Source: Pseudomonas segetis
GTDB lineage: Bacteria > Pseudomonadota > Gammaproteobacteria > Pseudomonadales > Pseudomonadaceae
NCBI RefSeq assembly: GCF_900188155.1
Contig: NZ_FZOG01000005.1
Location: forward strand, 124,001 to 188,000
Length of the DNA stretch: 64,000 bases
Reading direction: 5' to 3'
In this document: one piece after another, positions 1 to 8,532 of the stretch
How positions within the stretch are numbered: the first letter of the stretch is position 1
Layout: every line of letters begins with the position of its first letter
Notes under the pieces: generated by a model
What the model was told of the DNA's origin: nothing
Databases searched by the model: none
The model's input: the letters and a program-made list of their open reading frames with translations, nothing else
Made by a program: the position numbers and the translations under genes

Positions 1-1307
1 GCATCGGCAGCCTCGTTGGCCAGCATGGCGACAGTGCGCATAACCGCCAATCCCGGAATATCGGCCAGCAGGCTGGATTTGATTGAGCACCGCGCCAACA
101 GGCTGACCACCTGGTCCAGGGCTTCGCGGCTGGTGTTTTGGGCGCAAGCCAGGCCAATACGAGTCGCTTTGCTGTAGTCCTTGGCCAGGTCAAGAAGCAC
201 CAGGTTGCGGTGGCCATCCTGCAGGCTGCGCTGGCAAGCCATGCGCCCGTCGGACAGGGCAACAACGGCGTCGCCAACACGTAACACGCCGCTGCCGTCG
301 CGTTCGATGACCTTGACGCCGGCAGCCTTGATACGTTCGATCAAGCCTTGTGCAGCGCCGAGCGAGCCTTCAAGAACGCAGCTCTCTACCTGGCTGGCGG
401 CGCTGAGTTCATCTGCTGCAGGCTTTGCTGCATCGGCTGCGTAGCTATAGAAGCCCTGGCCACTTTTACGGCCCAGGTGACCGGCGTCGACCAGCTCTTT
501 CTGTACCAGTGAGGGCTGAAAGCGCATGTCGTTGTAATAGGCGTTGAACACCGAGCAAGTAACCGCATAGTTGACATCGTGGCCGATCAGGTCGGTCAAC
601 TCGAATGCACCCATGCGAAATGCTCCGGCTTCACGCATCAGTGCATCGAGCGTTGCGCTGCTTGCAGCACCTTCCTGCAGGGCGCGCAGGCTTTCGGCAT
701 AGAACGGCCGCGCCACGCGATTAACAATAAAGCCGGGAGTGGAGCGTGTGTGCACGGGTTTTTTGCCCCAGGCGGCGGCTGTGCTGTGTACGCACTGGGC
801 TATACCCGGGGCCGTTGCCAGTCCGCTAACCACTTCAACCAGCGCCATCACCGGTGCCGGGTTGAAAAAATGCATGCCGACCACCCGTTGCGGATGCTGC
901 ATGCCGGCTGCCAGCGCGGTTATCGACAGGGAAGAGGTGTTGCTGGCCAGAATGCAGTCGGCGCTGCACAAGGTTTCGAGCTGAGTGAACAGGCCGCGTT
1001 TAACCTCCAGGTTTTCGACAATCGCTTCGATGACCAGATGCGAATCAGCCAGCGCTTCGATCGAGTCGGCAGGTCGCAGGCGGGCGACAATGTCGGCGCG
1101 GTCCTGGGCATCGAGCTTGCCGTTGGCAACCCGCTTGCCCAGTTGTCGATCAATATTGGCAATTGCTTCGCCAGCCGCGCCATCGCGCATATCGAACAGC
1201 CTGACCTGATGGCCCGCCTGCGCCGCAACCTGGGCAATGCCTACGCCCATTGCACCGGCACCAATAACAGCGATCAAGGCTTGGGTGTTGAGTGCTTGCA
1301 TGCTCAT
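1..1307 (-). CDS. paaH: 3-hydroxyacyl-CoA dehydrogenase PaaH, partial (C-terminus beyond the left edge)
   Basis: Oxidises 3-hydroxyadipyl-CoA to 3-oxoadipyl-CoA with NAD+ in the lower phenylacetyl-CoA pathway. About 435 codons are present, reading from 1307 down to the edge without a stop. The N-terminus has the Rossmann motif GAGAMGVGIA near residues 15-24, then NTSS and HFFNPAPVM motifs typical of HAD-type dehydrogenases. A second C-terminal dehydrogenase domain begins in the last 150 residues, as in the roughly 500-residue bacterial PaaH proteins. The ATG overlaps the paaG stop (ATGA), so the genes are translationally coupled. The rest of the paa operon should continue beyond position 1. 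Confidence 0.93.
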   Translation of the reverse strand, partial: MSMQALNTQALIAVIGAGAMGVGIAQVAAQAGHQVRLFDMRDGAAGEAIANIDRQLGKRVANGKLDAQDRADIVARLRPADSIEALADSHLVIEAIVENLEVKRGLFTQLETLCSADCILASNTSSLSITALAAGMQHPQRVVGMHFFNPAPVMALVEVVSGLATAPGIAQCVHSTAAAWGKKPVHTRSTPGFIVNRVARPFYAESLRALQEGAASSATLDALMREAGAFRMGAFELTDLIGHDVNYAVTCSVFNAYYNDMRFQPSLVQKELVDAGHLGRKSGQGFYSYAADAAKPAADELSAASQVESCVLEGSLGAAQGLIERIKAAGVKVIERDGSGVLRVGDAVVALSDGRMACQRSLQDGHRNLVLLDLAKDYSKATRIGLACAQNTSREALDQVVSLLARCSIKSSLLADIPGLAVMRTVAMLANEAAD

Positions 1308-2095
1308 TTACCCTTGAACTGCGGCGTGGTCTTGTTCATGAAGGCACTCACGCCTTCACGGTAGTCCTCGCTGCGGCCTGCTAAGCGTTGAAGGTCGCGC
1401 TCCAGTTCGAGTTGTTCGTCGAAACTGTTGTGCATGCTTGCATTGAGTGCGCGCTTGATCAGCGCCAGGCCATAGGTTGGTTGGGTGGCCAGGTGGCGTG
1501 CCAGTTTGAGTGCTTCATCGCGCAGTTCGTTGTCTTCGACCACCCGATAGATCAAGCCCAACTGCTCGGCTTGTTCTGCGCTGATACGCTCACCCAGCAA
1601 GGCCAGCGCCTTGGCCTTGGCCATGCCAACCAGGCGCGGCAAGCTCCAGGTACCGCCAGAGTCGGGCACTAGGCCAATCTTGCAGAAAGCCTGGATGAAA
1701 CTGGCCGAGCGCGCTGCAAGGGTCAGGTCGCAGGCCAGTGGGATATTGGCGCCCGCGCCTGCAGCTACGCCGTTAACGGCGCAGATCACCGGCATTGGCA
1801 GGTCGCGCAGCGTGCGAATCATAGGGTTGTAGTATTTCTCGATCGACTCGCCCAGGTCCGGCATGGCGCTGCCTGGTGCAACGTTGCGATCGCTCAGATC
1901 CTGGCCGGCACAAAAGCCCCGGCCTTCACCTGTAAGCAGCAGCACCCGGGCTTCATCGCTGGCGCGCACCTGTTTCAACGCTTCACGTACTTCAAGGTGC
2001 ATCTGTGTATTGAAGCTGTTGAGTTGCCCCGGCCGATTGAGGCTCAGCGTGGCAACGCCATTGTCGATTGAAAATAAGATATGTTCGAAACTCAT
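1304..2095 (-). CDS. paaG: 2-(1,2-epoxy-1,2-dihydrophenyl)acetyl-CoA isomerase PaaG
   Basis: Crotonase-fold enzyme of 263 residues that isomerises ring-1,2-epoxyphenylacetyl-CoA to the oxepin and also shifts double bonds in later steps. Visible crotonase signatures are GRGFCAGQDL (oxyanion-hole strand), NGVAAGAGANI and GLVPDSGGTW, the last carrying the acidic catalytic residue. The open frame extends upstream to 2248, but MSFEHILFS at 2095 matches the family N-terminus and usual length of about 262 residues, so I chose it. It lies 40 bp after paaF and overlaps paaH by 4 bp, in the order paaF-G-H. Confidence 0.94.
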   Translation of the reverse strand: MSFEHILFSIDNGVATLSLNRPGQLNSFNTQMHLEVREALKQVRASDEARVLLLTGEGRGFCAGQDLSDRNVAPGSAMPDLGESIEKYYNPMIRTLRDLPMPVICAVNGVAAGAGANIPLACDLTLAARSASFIQAFCKIGLVPDSGGTWSLPRLVGMAKAKALALLGERISAEQAEQLGLIYRVVEDNELRDEALKLARHLATQPTYGLALIKRALNASMHNSFDEQLELERDLQRLAGRSEDYREGVSAFMNKTTPQFKGK

Positions 2096-2135
2096 CACGG
2101 TAACGCTCTCTGTAAAACCTTGGGGAGGGCTGCAG

Positions 2136-2909
2136 TTATTGGCCGGTGAAGTTCGCCCGGCGTTTTTCCTGGAAGGCGCAAATGCCTTCTTCGCGATCCT
2201 GGGTGCCAGCCAATACCGTGAACGCGTGGCGTTCAAAGCGCAGGCCACTGGCCAGGTCTGTGTCTTGCGCCTTGAGAAGGGCTTCCTTGGCCAGGCGTAC
2301 CGCCAGTGGAGCCTTTTGGGCGATCAGGCGGGCAAGCTCGATAGCGCGCTCGATGGTCAGTTCGGGTTGGGTGACTTCGCTGACCAGGCCTGCGCGCTGC
2401 GCGTGGCGTGCATCAATGGCGATACCGGAAAGCACCATTTGCATTGCCAGTGACTTACCGACAGCCCGAAGCAGGCGCTGGGTTCCACCGGCTCCGGGCA
2501 TGATTCCAAGATTGATTTCTGGCTGGCCGAAGCGCGCATCTTCGCCGGCGATAACGATGTCCGCATGCATCACCAGCTCGCATCCACCACCAAGGGCAAA
2601 GCCATTTACTGCAGCTATAAGCGGCTTGCTAAATGAACTGATGGCTTGCCAGTGGCTTACGCGTGGGTCGTTGAGGATGCCGACAAGATCGCGCTCGGCC
2701 ATCTCGTTAATGTCAGCCCCGGCAGCAAATGCCTTGCGACTGCCGGTCAGTACCACTACGCGGGTGCCCGGGTCTTGTTCGACGGCTGCAAGTTCTGCTG
2801 CCAGTTCACCCAGCAACTGTGTATTGAGGGCGTTCATCGCTTCTGGACGATGCAGGGTGATAAGTCTTACGCCGTGTTCGGTCGGAGTGACTTTCAACAT
2901 TTGAGGCAT
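2136..2909 (-). CDS. paaF: 2,3-dehydroadipyl-CoA hydratase PaaF (enoyl-CoA hydratase)
   Basis: Crotonase-family hydratase of 257 residues that adds water to 2,3-dehydroadipyl-CoA in phenylacetate breakdown. It has the motifs AFAAGADINEM and NGFALGGGCEL and, further on, GQPEINLGIMPGAGGTQRL, which carries the two-glutamate hydratase signature that PaaG lacks. The start MPQMLKV at 2909 is preferred over an in-frame ATG at 2930 because it gives the family length. It is the first gene of the leftward operon, and its promoter and candidate PaaX sites lie at 3027-3067. Confidence 0.93.
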   Translation of the reverse strand: MPQMLKVTPTEHGVRLITLHRPEAMNALNTQLLGELAAELAAVEQDPGTRVVVLTGSRKAFAAGADINEMAERDLVGILNDPRVSHWQAISSFSKPLIAAVNGFALGGGCELVMHADIVIAGEDARFGQPEINLGIMPGAGGTQRLLRAVGKSLAMQMVLSGIAIDARHAQRAGLVSEVTQPELTIERAIELARLIAQKAPLAVRLAKEALLKAQDTDLASGLRFERHAFTVLAGTQDREEGICAFQEKRRANFTGQ

Positions 2910-3026
2910 GTAGCTGTCCTCATGGTGCACGGCAGTAGCCGGGTGATTGTTGGTTTTATAGGTTCTCGGGCAGGTACGGGAACTGGCGCGCTACCGATGA
3001 GAATGAGTCGAGTATACGTATGAAGC

Positions 3027-3067
3027 GATACAAAACAATATTAAAATATATTTTTTTTGTGTCTTAA
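3027..3067 (-). promoter_or_regulatory. Promoter of the paaFGH operon with a GATACA-type candidate PaaX site
   Basis: On the minus strand, TTAAGA (3062-3067) and TAATAT (3038-3043) are separated by 18 bp and resemble sigma70 -35 and -10 boxes. GATACA at 3027-3032 falls at the expected transcription start, a normal place for a repressor operator. The same hexamer occurs twice more in this intergenic region, before paaY. That PaaX is the binding protein is inferred from position only. Confidence 0.5.
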
Positions 3068-3175
3068 ATTTGGAGTGGGTCCATCCAGGTGCTCGTATAG
3101 AGCTGCTGTTATCAGGCTCTATAGGCCAGGTTTTATCGGGTCAAGGAGCTGTGTAAGCCTTGATTAGGCTTTAAG

Positions 3176-3231
3176 TGATACACAATTGTTGTTTTTGTGC
3201 TTGAATTTTGATCTGATACAAAAAATATAAA
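3176..3231 (+). promoter_or_regulatory. Promoter region of paaY-paaX with two TGATACA repeats
   Basis: Two identical TGATACA heptamers lie at 3176-3182 and 3214-3220. A -35-like TTGAAT (3201-3206) and a -10-like TATAAA (3226-3231) bracket the second copy, although the 19 bp spacer is long. The repeats probably mark operators for the phenylacetyl-CoA-responsive repressor PaaX. The 370 bp between paaF and the next start codon hold nothing else I can identify; the segment is AT-rich compared with its surroundings. Confidence 0.45.
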
Positions 3232-3277
3232 AAAGCAGCTAATGGCATGTTGCTTTCACTGCGCAAGGATTTCATTT

Positions 3278-3517
3278 ATGCATTCCTCTGCTACATCCAG
3301 CGCCGAGGTTCAATTGGACAGGCATCGCCGCTTGCTTGATCAGGCCTTGCAGGCTGCCAGCCCTTCAGAAGCCGCTAATGCCTCGTCAGGTAGCGCGCCG
3401 GCCAAGCCTGTGTCAGTGCAGCAGTCGGACGCTTTGGTTATTCCGTGCTTTGGGGCGGCGCAAAGTCGCCGACATTTCTGGATCAGGGAGTGCAGCGATG
3501 CCGTGCTACAGCATTAA
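3278..3517 (+). CDS. Small hypothetical ORF ahead of and overlapping paaY
   Basis: A 79-codon frame that I do not recognise. AAGGA lies 8 nt before its ATG, which is better placed than the ribosome site of many real genes here. It is rich in Ala, Ser and Gln, with no membrane segment or known motif, and overlaps the first 20 bp of paaY. It could be a leader ORF that couples translation to paaY, or the 5' remnant of a lost gene. An in-frame ATG at 3242 has no ribosome site. Confidence 0.3.
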   Translation: MHSSATSSAEVQLDRHRRLLDQALQAASPSEAANASSGSAPAKPVSVQQSDALVIPCFGAAQSRRHFWIRECSDAVLQH

Positions 3518-4094
3518 CGGGCTGAGGCCGGTGGTGGATCCCACCGCCTACGTACACCCAACGGCCGTGCTCATTGGTGATGTGGTCATTGGCCCCGGTT
3601 GTTATGTCGGCCCCTTGGCCAGTCTGCGGGGGGATTTCGGCAGGATACTGCTGGAGCAGGGCGCCAATATTCAGGACACCTGCGTGATGCACGGCTTTCC
3701 GGATAGCGACACAGTGATTGCGCGCAATGGTCATGTCGGACACGGCGCTGTACTCCATGGCTGCCGCATTGGTGAAAACGTGCTGGTCGGCATGAATGCA
3801 GTGGTAATGGATGGTGCTGTCATCGCGGCAAACTCATTCGTTTCTGCAGCGGCCTTCGTAAAGGCAGGCTTCAGTTGTGAAGCCCAGTCGCTGGTGATGG
3901 GGGCGCCTGCCGTAACCAGGAGACGCCTGAGCGATGAGGAGGTGGCCTGGAAGTTGGCGGGAACGCGTGAGTATCAGCAATTGGCACAAAGGTGCCTTGA
4001 GCAAATGGTCGAGTGCCAACCCTTGTCAGAGGTCGAGAGCAATCGCCCGCGCCTGCAACCGGGAGCCTATCGGCCCAAGGATGACAGTTTGTGA
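3498..4094 (+). CDS. paaY: PaaY, hexapeptide-repeat thioesterase of the phenylacetate pathway
   Basis: Left-handed beta-helix protein of 198 residues, related to gamma-carbonic anhydrases. Hexapeptide-repeat turns are visible through residues 15-130 (for example [20 protein letters not shown] and GHGAVLHGC). PaaY homologues hydrolyse CoA thioesters, including the dead-end 2-hydroxycyclohepta-1,4,6-triene-1-formyl-CoA, and so protect the pathway. The ATG at 3498 follows GGGAG at a good distance and matches the usual 196-199 residue length. It is followed 79 bp later by paaX. Confidence 0.92.
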   Translation: MPCYSINGLRPVVDPTAYVHPTAVLIGDVVIGPGCYVGPLASLRGDFGRILLEQGANIQDTCVMHGFPDSDTVIARNGHVGHGAVLHGCRIGENVLVGMNAVVMDGAVIAANSFVSAAAFVKAGFSCEAQSLVMGAPAVTRRRLSDEEVAWKLAGTREYQQLAQRCLEQMVECQPLSEVESNRPRLQPGAYRPKDDSL

Positions 4095-4173
4095 CTGACG
4101 GGCCGGCGCTGAAGATAGTCAGGTTATCTGCCAAGCGGGTATATTCGGCATCATTTTTCGAGGTCGGCTCTGT

Positions 4174-5097
4174 ATGACGTCTTTACCCCCGCTGCAACAA
4201 CTGATCACGCGCTTCCAGGAGCAGACGCCCATCCGTGCCAGTTCGTTGATCATCACCCTGTATGGTGATGCGATCGAGCCGCACGGTGGCACGGTCTGGC
4301 TCGGCAGTCTGATTCAGTTGCTGGAGCCAATGGGGATAAATGAGCGTCTGATCCGTACTTCTATTTTCCGGCTTGCAAAAGATGGCTGGTTGTCCGCCGA
4401 AAAAGTAGGCAGGCGCAGCTATTACAGTCTCACCGGAGCGGGTCGCAGGCGGTTCGAAAAAGCCTTCAAGCGCGTCTACAGCGCGAGCTTGCCAGCCTGG
4501 GATGGTTCTTGGTGCCTGCTTTTGCTGACCCAGCTTGACCCGGAAAAGCGCAAGCAGGTGCGCGAGGAATTCGAGTGGCAGGGTTTTGGTGCAATCTCGC
4601 CGTTGATGCTGGCATGCCCGAGTAGCGATCGCAGTGATGTCGCCACCAGCCTGCAGGAACTGGGCGTGCTCGAAGACACCATCATGTTCGAGACCAAGGC
4701 CCAGGATGTGCTGGCTTCGAAGGCACTGCGCAAGCAGGTGCGCGAGAGTTGGGACATGAATGAACTGGCTGCGCACTACAGTGAGTTCATCAAGATGTTC
4801 CGGCCGCTGTGGCAGGTGCTGCGCGAGCAGGAAGTGCTTGAGCCTTCCGACTGTTTCCTGGCGCGAACATTGCTTATTCATGAATACCGCAAGTTATTGC
4901 TGCGTGACCCCCAGCTTCCCCATGAACTACTCCCGGGGGATTGGGAAGGGCGAGCAGCGCGCCAGTTGTGCCGAAATATCTACCGGCTGATCTACAGCAA
5001 GGCCGAGCAATGGCTCAACACCAGTTTGGAAACGGCCGATGGCCCGCTACCAGAGGTCGGAGAAGGGTTTTACCAGCGCTTTGGTGGGCTGAAATAG
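4174..5097 (+). CDS. paaX: Phenylacetate operon transcriptional repressor PaaX
   Basis: A 307-residue repressor that binds paa promoters and is released by phenylacetyl-CoA. The N-terminal winged helix includes the family stretch SSLIITLYGDAIEPHGG and a recognition region near INERLIRTSIFRLAKDGWL. The middle and C-terminal PaaX domains follow (for example AWDGSWCLLLLT). The length agrees with E. coli PaaX (about 316). It is probably co-transcribed with paaY and acts on the operators in the paaF-paaY region. Confidence 0.94.
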   Translation: MTSLPPLQQLITRFQEQTPIRASSLIITLYGDAIEPHGGTVWLGSLIQLLEPMGINERLIRTSIFRLAKDGWLSAEKVGRRSYYSLTGAGRRRFEKAFKRVYSASLPAWDGSWCLLLLTQLDPEKRKQVREEFEWQGFGAISPLMLACPSSDRSDVATSLQELGVLEDTIMFETKAQDVLASKALRKQVRESWDMNELAAHYSEFIKMFRPLWQVLREQEVLEPSDCFLARTLLIHEYRKLLLRDPQLPHELLPGDWEGRAARQLCRNIYRLIYSKAEQWLNTSLETADGPLPEVGEGFYQRFGGLK

Positions 5098-5175
5098 CTA
5101 CAGAATGTGGTATTAATATCGACGCTTGATCCATCAAGTGTTGTTGTACATTTTTAGGGTGACGTAGATCGCTCT

Positions 5176-5189
5176 AACAAGAATAAAAA
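5176..5189 (+). promoter_or_regulatory. Hfq/Crc-type A-rich motif before feaR
   Basis: AACAAGAATAAAAA lies just upstream of the GAGG ribosome site of feaR and contains two overlapping AANAANAA matches. In Pseudomonas such motifs near ribosome sites recruit Hfq with Crc and block translation during growth on preferred carbon sources. The function is inferred. Confidence 0.4.
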
Positions 5190-5204
5190 CGTGAGGCCTG
5201 CGTG

Positions 5205-6122
5205 ATGGCGACTGCATACGCACAAAGAGCTGACAGCTTTGATCAATGGTTGACCCACATTAATCAGGTGTGTGGGAACTTTCGCGCCAAGACATTGGGC
5301 GGCGAGTTTTTTGGTGCAGTGCGCGAGCATAAAGCCGGCGCCATAAAGCTCAGTTTTGTCGATGTCGCACAGGCCAAGCTTTATCGCACCGGGCATGAAG
5401 TGGAACAAAGTGAAGGTTCGCACTTCTACGCAGCATTCCAGTTGCACGGCCAGGCGAACATGGAGCAGGAAGGCAAGCGCCTGGTCATGCGCCCCGGCGA
5501 TATCACCCTGATTGATGCCACCCTGCCCAGCGAATTTACCTACGAACACAACTCGCGCCAGCTTTCGTTGATCCTGCCGCGACGCATGGTTGAGCAGAAC
5601 ATGCGCTTTGGTCGTGTGCAATGCGCGCAAAAAATTTCGGGCAGCTCGCCTATCGCAACCCTGGCAAACCGCCTGGTGCTTGATGCTTCGCAGCAAGAGG
5701 GCCTGAGTCTTTGCGAAAGCGAAGCCACTCTGGATGCCATTGTCAGCTTGCTACGTCCGGTTATCGGCGGCGATGAAACAGATGTCGATGTACACGAACG
5801 GATGTTCCGCAAGTGCATCGGCTTTATTGACGAGTACATCTGTCGCGACGATTTGTGTCCTGAACTCCTGGCCCGTGAAGTGGGTGTTTCGGTGCGTGGC
5901 CTGTATCGCCTGTTTTCTAAAAAGGGTCTGGTGGTTGCGCAATACATCAAGAATCGGCGGCTGGATTTTTGTGCCGAGTCGCTGCGCCATTCCAGTGCCG
6001 AGCAGAAGCTTTCGGCGCTCGGATATGCCTGGGGCTTTTCCGACTCGAGCTATTTCTCAACCGCATTTAAAAACCGTTTTGGCGTTTCGCCTGGTGAATA
6101 CCGCAAGCGATATCACCACTGA
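5205..6122 (+). CDS. feaR: FeaR-like AraC-family activator of aromatic amine use
   Basis: A 305-residue regulator with an N-terminal AraC-binding-like domain (through about residue 190) and a C-terminal AraC/XylS double helix-turn-helix ending in AWGFSDSSYFSTAFKNRFG-type sequence and GEYRKRY. In E. coli FeaR activates tynA and feaB for phenylethylamine oxidation. Here it sits between paaX and feaB, next to an aromatic amine dehydrogenase operon that replaces the copper oxidase TynA. I placed the start at ATG 5205, 8 nt after AGG, rather than the adjacent GTG at 5202. Confidence 0.82.
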   Translation: MATAYAQRADSFDQWLTHINQVCGNFRAKTLGGEFFGAVREHKAGAIKLSFVDVAQAKLYRTGHEVEQSEGSHFYAAFQLHGQANMEQEGKRLVMRPGDITLIDATLPSEFTYEHNSRQLSLILPRRMVEQNMRFGRVQCAQKISGSSPIATLANRLVLDASQQEGLSLCESEATLDAIVSLLRPVIGGDETDVDVHERMFRKCIGFIDEYICRDDLCPELLAREVGVSVRGLYRLFSKKGLVVAQYIKNRRLDFCAESLRHSSAEQKLSALGYAWGFSDSSYFSTAFKNRFGVSPGEYRKRYHH

Positions 6123-6245
6123 TGCAGCGCTCCTGTAATCCATCACCGATTGCAGGTTGTATCCGGTTGCTCCCTCTCTCCAGCACTTAGTCAGCCTGCT
6201 TTAGCCAGGCTTGCGCTAGGTCTTCGCGTACCTGCGTTCCAAGGA

Positions 6246-6278
6246 TTGGCAGACTTGCCAACATGAATGGCAGGCAGG
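6246..6278. promoter_or_regulatory. TGGCA/TGCCA repeat cluster upstream of the cytochrome-feaB unit; candidate FeaR site
   Basis: The 305 bp between feaR and the cytochrome gene hold no gene. The notable sequence is TTGGCAGACTTGCCAA followed within 6 nt by TGGCAGGCA. Similar TGGCT/TGCCA clusters occur before aauB (12401-12433) and before the porin gene (13905-13941), the other genes expected in the same regulon. AraC-type regulators bind paired direct repeats, so these are candidate FeaR operators; no consensus was computed. Confidence 0.35.
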
Positions 6279-6427
6279 AAAAACCCTGCACCTGTGCCAG
6301 CAGTGAAAATCAGAGTGTCATTGCGCTTACTTCATATGGACCGCCGGACTGTCCGCATGATTGAGGCATGTATTTGAATTTCACGCTGGCCAATGGCGCC
6401 AGCGCTCTGTTTCGAGGTGTTGGGGTT

Positions 6428-6826
6428 ATGCAAAAAACTGGATTGAGCCTGCATTTGGCGGGGCTTGTGTTTCTGCTGGCAATGCAGGGCGCGCATGCCG
6501 CGAATAATTGCTCCGCCGAACAGGCACAGCAGGGCAACACCTTGTTTGATACCGATTGCTCTGTATGCCACTCCGCGAAAAAAGGCGTGGAAGGCATGAT
6601 GGGGCCAAACCTGTTTGGTGTTGTGGGGCGAACCTCCGGCACCCTGCAGGGCTTCAGTTATTCGAAGGCCATGAAAGACCGGGCGCGGCCCTGGAATAAC
6701 GACAGTATCCAGGCGTTCATCGCCCAGCCGCAGGCCGATGTGCCGGGTACCTACATGCCTTACATGGGCATGGACAGTGCCGAGGGGCGGGCCGCTGTTG
6801 CCTGCTACCTGAGCCTGCAGAAGTGA
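6428..6826 (+). CDS. Periplasmic monohaem cytochrome c (class I)
   Basis: A 132-residue exported cytochrome. The signal peptide covers about residues 1-24 and ends AHA. The single haem motif is CSVCH, with a later GTYMPYMGM segment supplying the likely methionine ligand, and GPNLFGVVGR as in cytochromes c2/c550. ATG 6428 is preferred over an in-frame ATG at 6368 because it begins the signal peptide. It lies about 100 bp before feaB and may carry electrons from the amine dehydrogenase, though no partner is proven by sequence. Confidence 0.87.
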   Translation: MQKTGLSLHLAGLVFLLAMQGAHAANNCSAEQAQQGNTLFDTDCSVCHSAKKGVEGMMGPNLFGVVGRTSGTLQGFSYSKAMKDRARPWNNDSIQAFIAQPQADVPGTYMPYMGMDSAEGRAAVACYLSLQK

Positions 6827-6909
6827 TGGTCACTTTTCCGTTATCCAGCTTCAACTCGCATTACGGGCTGGCGTGGTGATTGAGTCGCGCGCCATTTATC
6901 CCATCCGTC

Positions 6910-6917
6910 AAGAATAA
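6910..6917 (+). promoter_or_regulatory. Hfq/Crc-type motif before feaB
   Basis: AAGAATAA immediately precedes the TGAGG ribosome site of feaB, matching the AANAANAA pattern of catabolite-repressed Pseudomonas mRNAs. The role is inferred from position. Confidence 0.35.
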
Positions 6918-6929
6918 TGAGGTCGTAAC

Positions 6930-8417
6930 ATGAGTCATGTTGAATTACTGCCGCAAGTAAAAGCCTTTCTCGCACGCCAGCACGGTTGTTTCATCAACGG
7001 TCAGTGGGTAGTGCCAGATGGCGCAACGTCTGCCGTCCTGAATCCAGCAACCGGCGAAACTATCGCCACTGTTGCCGATGCAAACCAGGATGTACTGGAT
7101 CAAGCAGTTGCTGCCGCGCGCAAGGCGCACGAAGCAGGCGTCTGGTCTGGCCTGCGTCCTGCGGACCGCGAGCGTATCTTGCTCAACTTCACCGCCATGG
7201 TTGAGCAGCACGCAGAGGAGTTGGCGCAACTGGAAACCATCAGCCAGGGCAAATCGATCAATATGGCGCGCATGCTCGACGTCAACGCGACAGTTGAGTT
7301 CATGCGCTACATGTCGGGCTGGGCGACCAAGATCGAAGGTCAGACGCTTGACGTCTCCATTCCCATTCCCGAAGGCGCCAAGTTCACTGCATTTGCGCGT
7401 CGTGAGCCGGTGGGCGTGGTCGCTGGCATAGTGCCCTGGAACTTCCCCCTGATGATTGCCTCATGGAAGTTGATGCCAGCCCTGGCATGCGGTTGCACCG
7501 TGGTGATCAAACCTTCGACAGAAACCCCGCTCACTGCACTGCGTTTGGTTGAGTTGGCTTATGAGGCGGGTATTCCTGCTGGTGTGTTCAACCTGGTAAC
7601 CGGTGGCGGCAATATTGGTGCTGCATTGGCCGCGCACACTGGTATCGACAAGGTTTCGTTCACCGGTTCCACTGCGGTGGGCAAGAGCGTTGGTGTGGCC
7701 GCGGTGCAAAACATGACCCGCTTTGCGCTTGAGCTGGGCGGCAAGAATCCGATGGTTATCCTGCAGGATGCTGATATTGGCAAAGCCATTGAGGGCGCCT
7801 TGCTTGGTGGCTTGCTCAATAATGGCCAGGTGTGTGCGGCGGCTTCGCGCTTCTATGTGCACCGCTCGCGTTACGACGAGTTTGTCCAAGGCCTGGCGGC
7901 AGCAGTTTCAGGCATGCCGATTGGCGCAGGTCTTGATCAGAATGCAGCAATCAATCCTCTGGTGTCGCACAAGCAACAGCAAAGCGTACTAAAACATATC
8001 GAGCAGGCTCGCGTTGATGGCGCTCGAGTTGTAACAGGCGGGACTCCTGTTGAAGGAGCAGGTTTCTTCGTGCGTCCGACAGTCCTGGCTGATGTGACCC
8101 AGGCCATGGCGGTGTCCAAGGCAGAAGTGTTCGGACCGGTTCTATCGGTCATTCCTTTTGATACCGAGGAAGAAGCCATTGGCATGGCCAACGACAGCGA
8201 ATACGGGCTTGCAGCCAGCCTCTGGACCAATGACCTTACCAAGGCGATGAACCTTGTGCCGAAGATTCATGCCGGTACTGTCTGGGTCAACGCCCATGTG
8301 CTGCTTGATCCGAACATGCCATTCGGTGGCGTCAAGCAATCGGGTATGGGTCGTGAGTTTGGTCGTGCCGTGATCGAGTCCTACACGGAACTCAAGTCAG
8401 TCTGTATCGCCCACTAA
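6930..8417 (+). CDS. feaB: Phenylacetaldehyde dehydrogenase
   Basis: NAD-dependent aldehyde dehydrogenase of 495 residues that converts phenylacetaldehyde to phenylacetate, and plausibly indoleacetaldehyde to indoleacetate. It has the full ALDH fold: PWNFPLMIASWKLMPAL, the FTGST cofactor loop, catalytic Glu in LELGGKNP (near residue 269) and catalytic Cys in NNGQVCAAASR (near residue 303). It differs from many ALDHs in having AAA after the Cys, which I recall as normal for the FeaB/StyD group. Its product feeds the paa genes to the left and, for the indole analogue, the iac genes to the right. Confidence 0.9.
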   Translation: MSHVELLPQVKAFLARQHGCFINGQWVVPDGATSAVLNPATGETIATVADANQDVLDQAVAAARKAHEAGVWSGLRPADRERILLNFTAMVEQHAEELAQLETISQGKSINMARMLDVNATVEFMRYMSGWATKIEGQTLDVSIPIPEGAKFTAFARREPVGVVAGIVPWNFPLMIASWKLMPALACGCTVVIKPSTETPLTALRLVELAYEAGIPAGVFNLVTGGGNIGAALAAHTGIDKVSFTGSTAVGKSVGVAAVQNMTRFALELGGKNPMVILQDADIGKAIEGALLGGLLNNGQVCAAASRFYVHRSRYDEFVQGLAAAVSGMPIGAGLDQNAAINPLVSHKQQQSVLKHIEQARVDGARVVTGGTPVEGAGFFVRPTVLADVTQAMAVSKAEVFGPVLSVIPFDTEEEAIGMANDSEYGLAASLWTNDLTKAMNLVPKIHAGTVWVNAHVLLDPNMPFGGVKQSGMGREFGRAVIESYTELKSVCIAH

Positions 8418-8427
8418 GCCGCTGCTA

Positions 8428-8461
8428 TTAACTGCCAAACCCATTGGTGTTTGGCGGTTAA
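8428..8461 (+). terminator. Hairpin just after feaB
   Basis: TTAACTGCCAAAC (8428-8440) pairs with GTTTGGCGGTTAA (8449-8461) with one G-T wobble and an 8 nt loop. No T-run follows, so it may protect the 3' end or assist the stronger hairpin 17 bp downstream. Confidence 0.4.
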
Positions 8462-8477
8462 TGAGATGGTCACCCAG

Positions 8478-8515
8478 ACACCCTGCGAGGGCTATGCTTT
8501 CGCAGGGTGTTTTCA
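8478..8515 (+). terminator. Rho-independent terminator for the feaB transcript
   Basis: ACACCCTGCGA (8478-8488) and TCGCAGGGTGT (8500-8510) form an 11 bp perfect stem with an 11 nt loop, followed by TTTCATT. It lies 60 bp after the feaB stop. Confidence 0.65.
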
Positions 8516-8532
8516 TTCCAGATGCCATCATC

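Noticed and set aside
579..1364. 261-codon plus-strand frame over paaH
   Set aside because: paaH reads continuously on the other strand with all dehydrogenase motifs, so this is a shadow.
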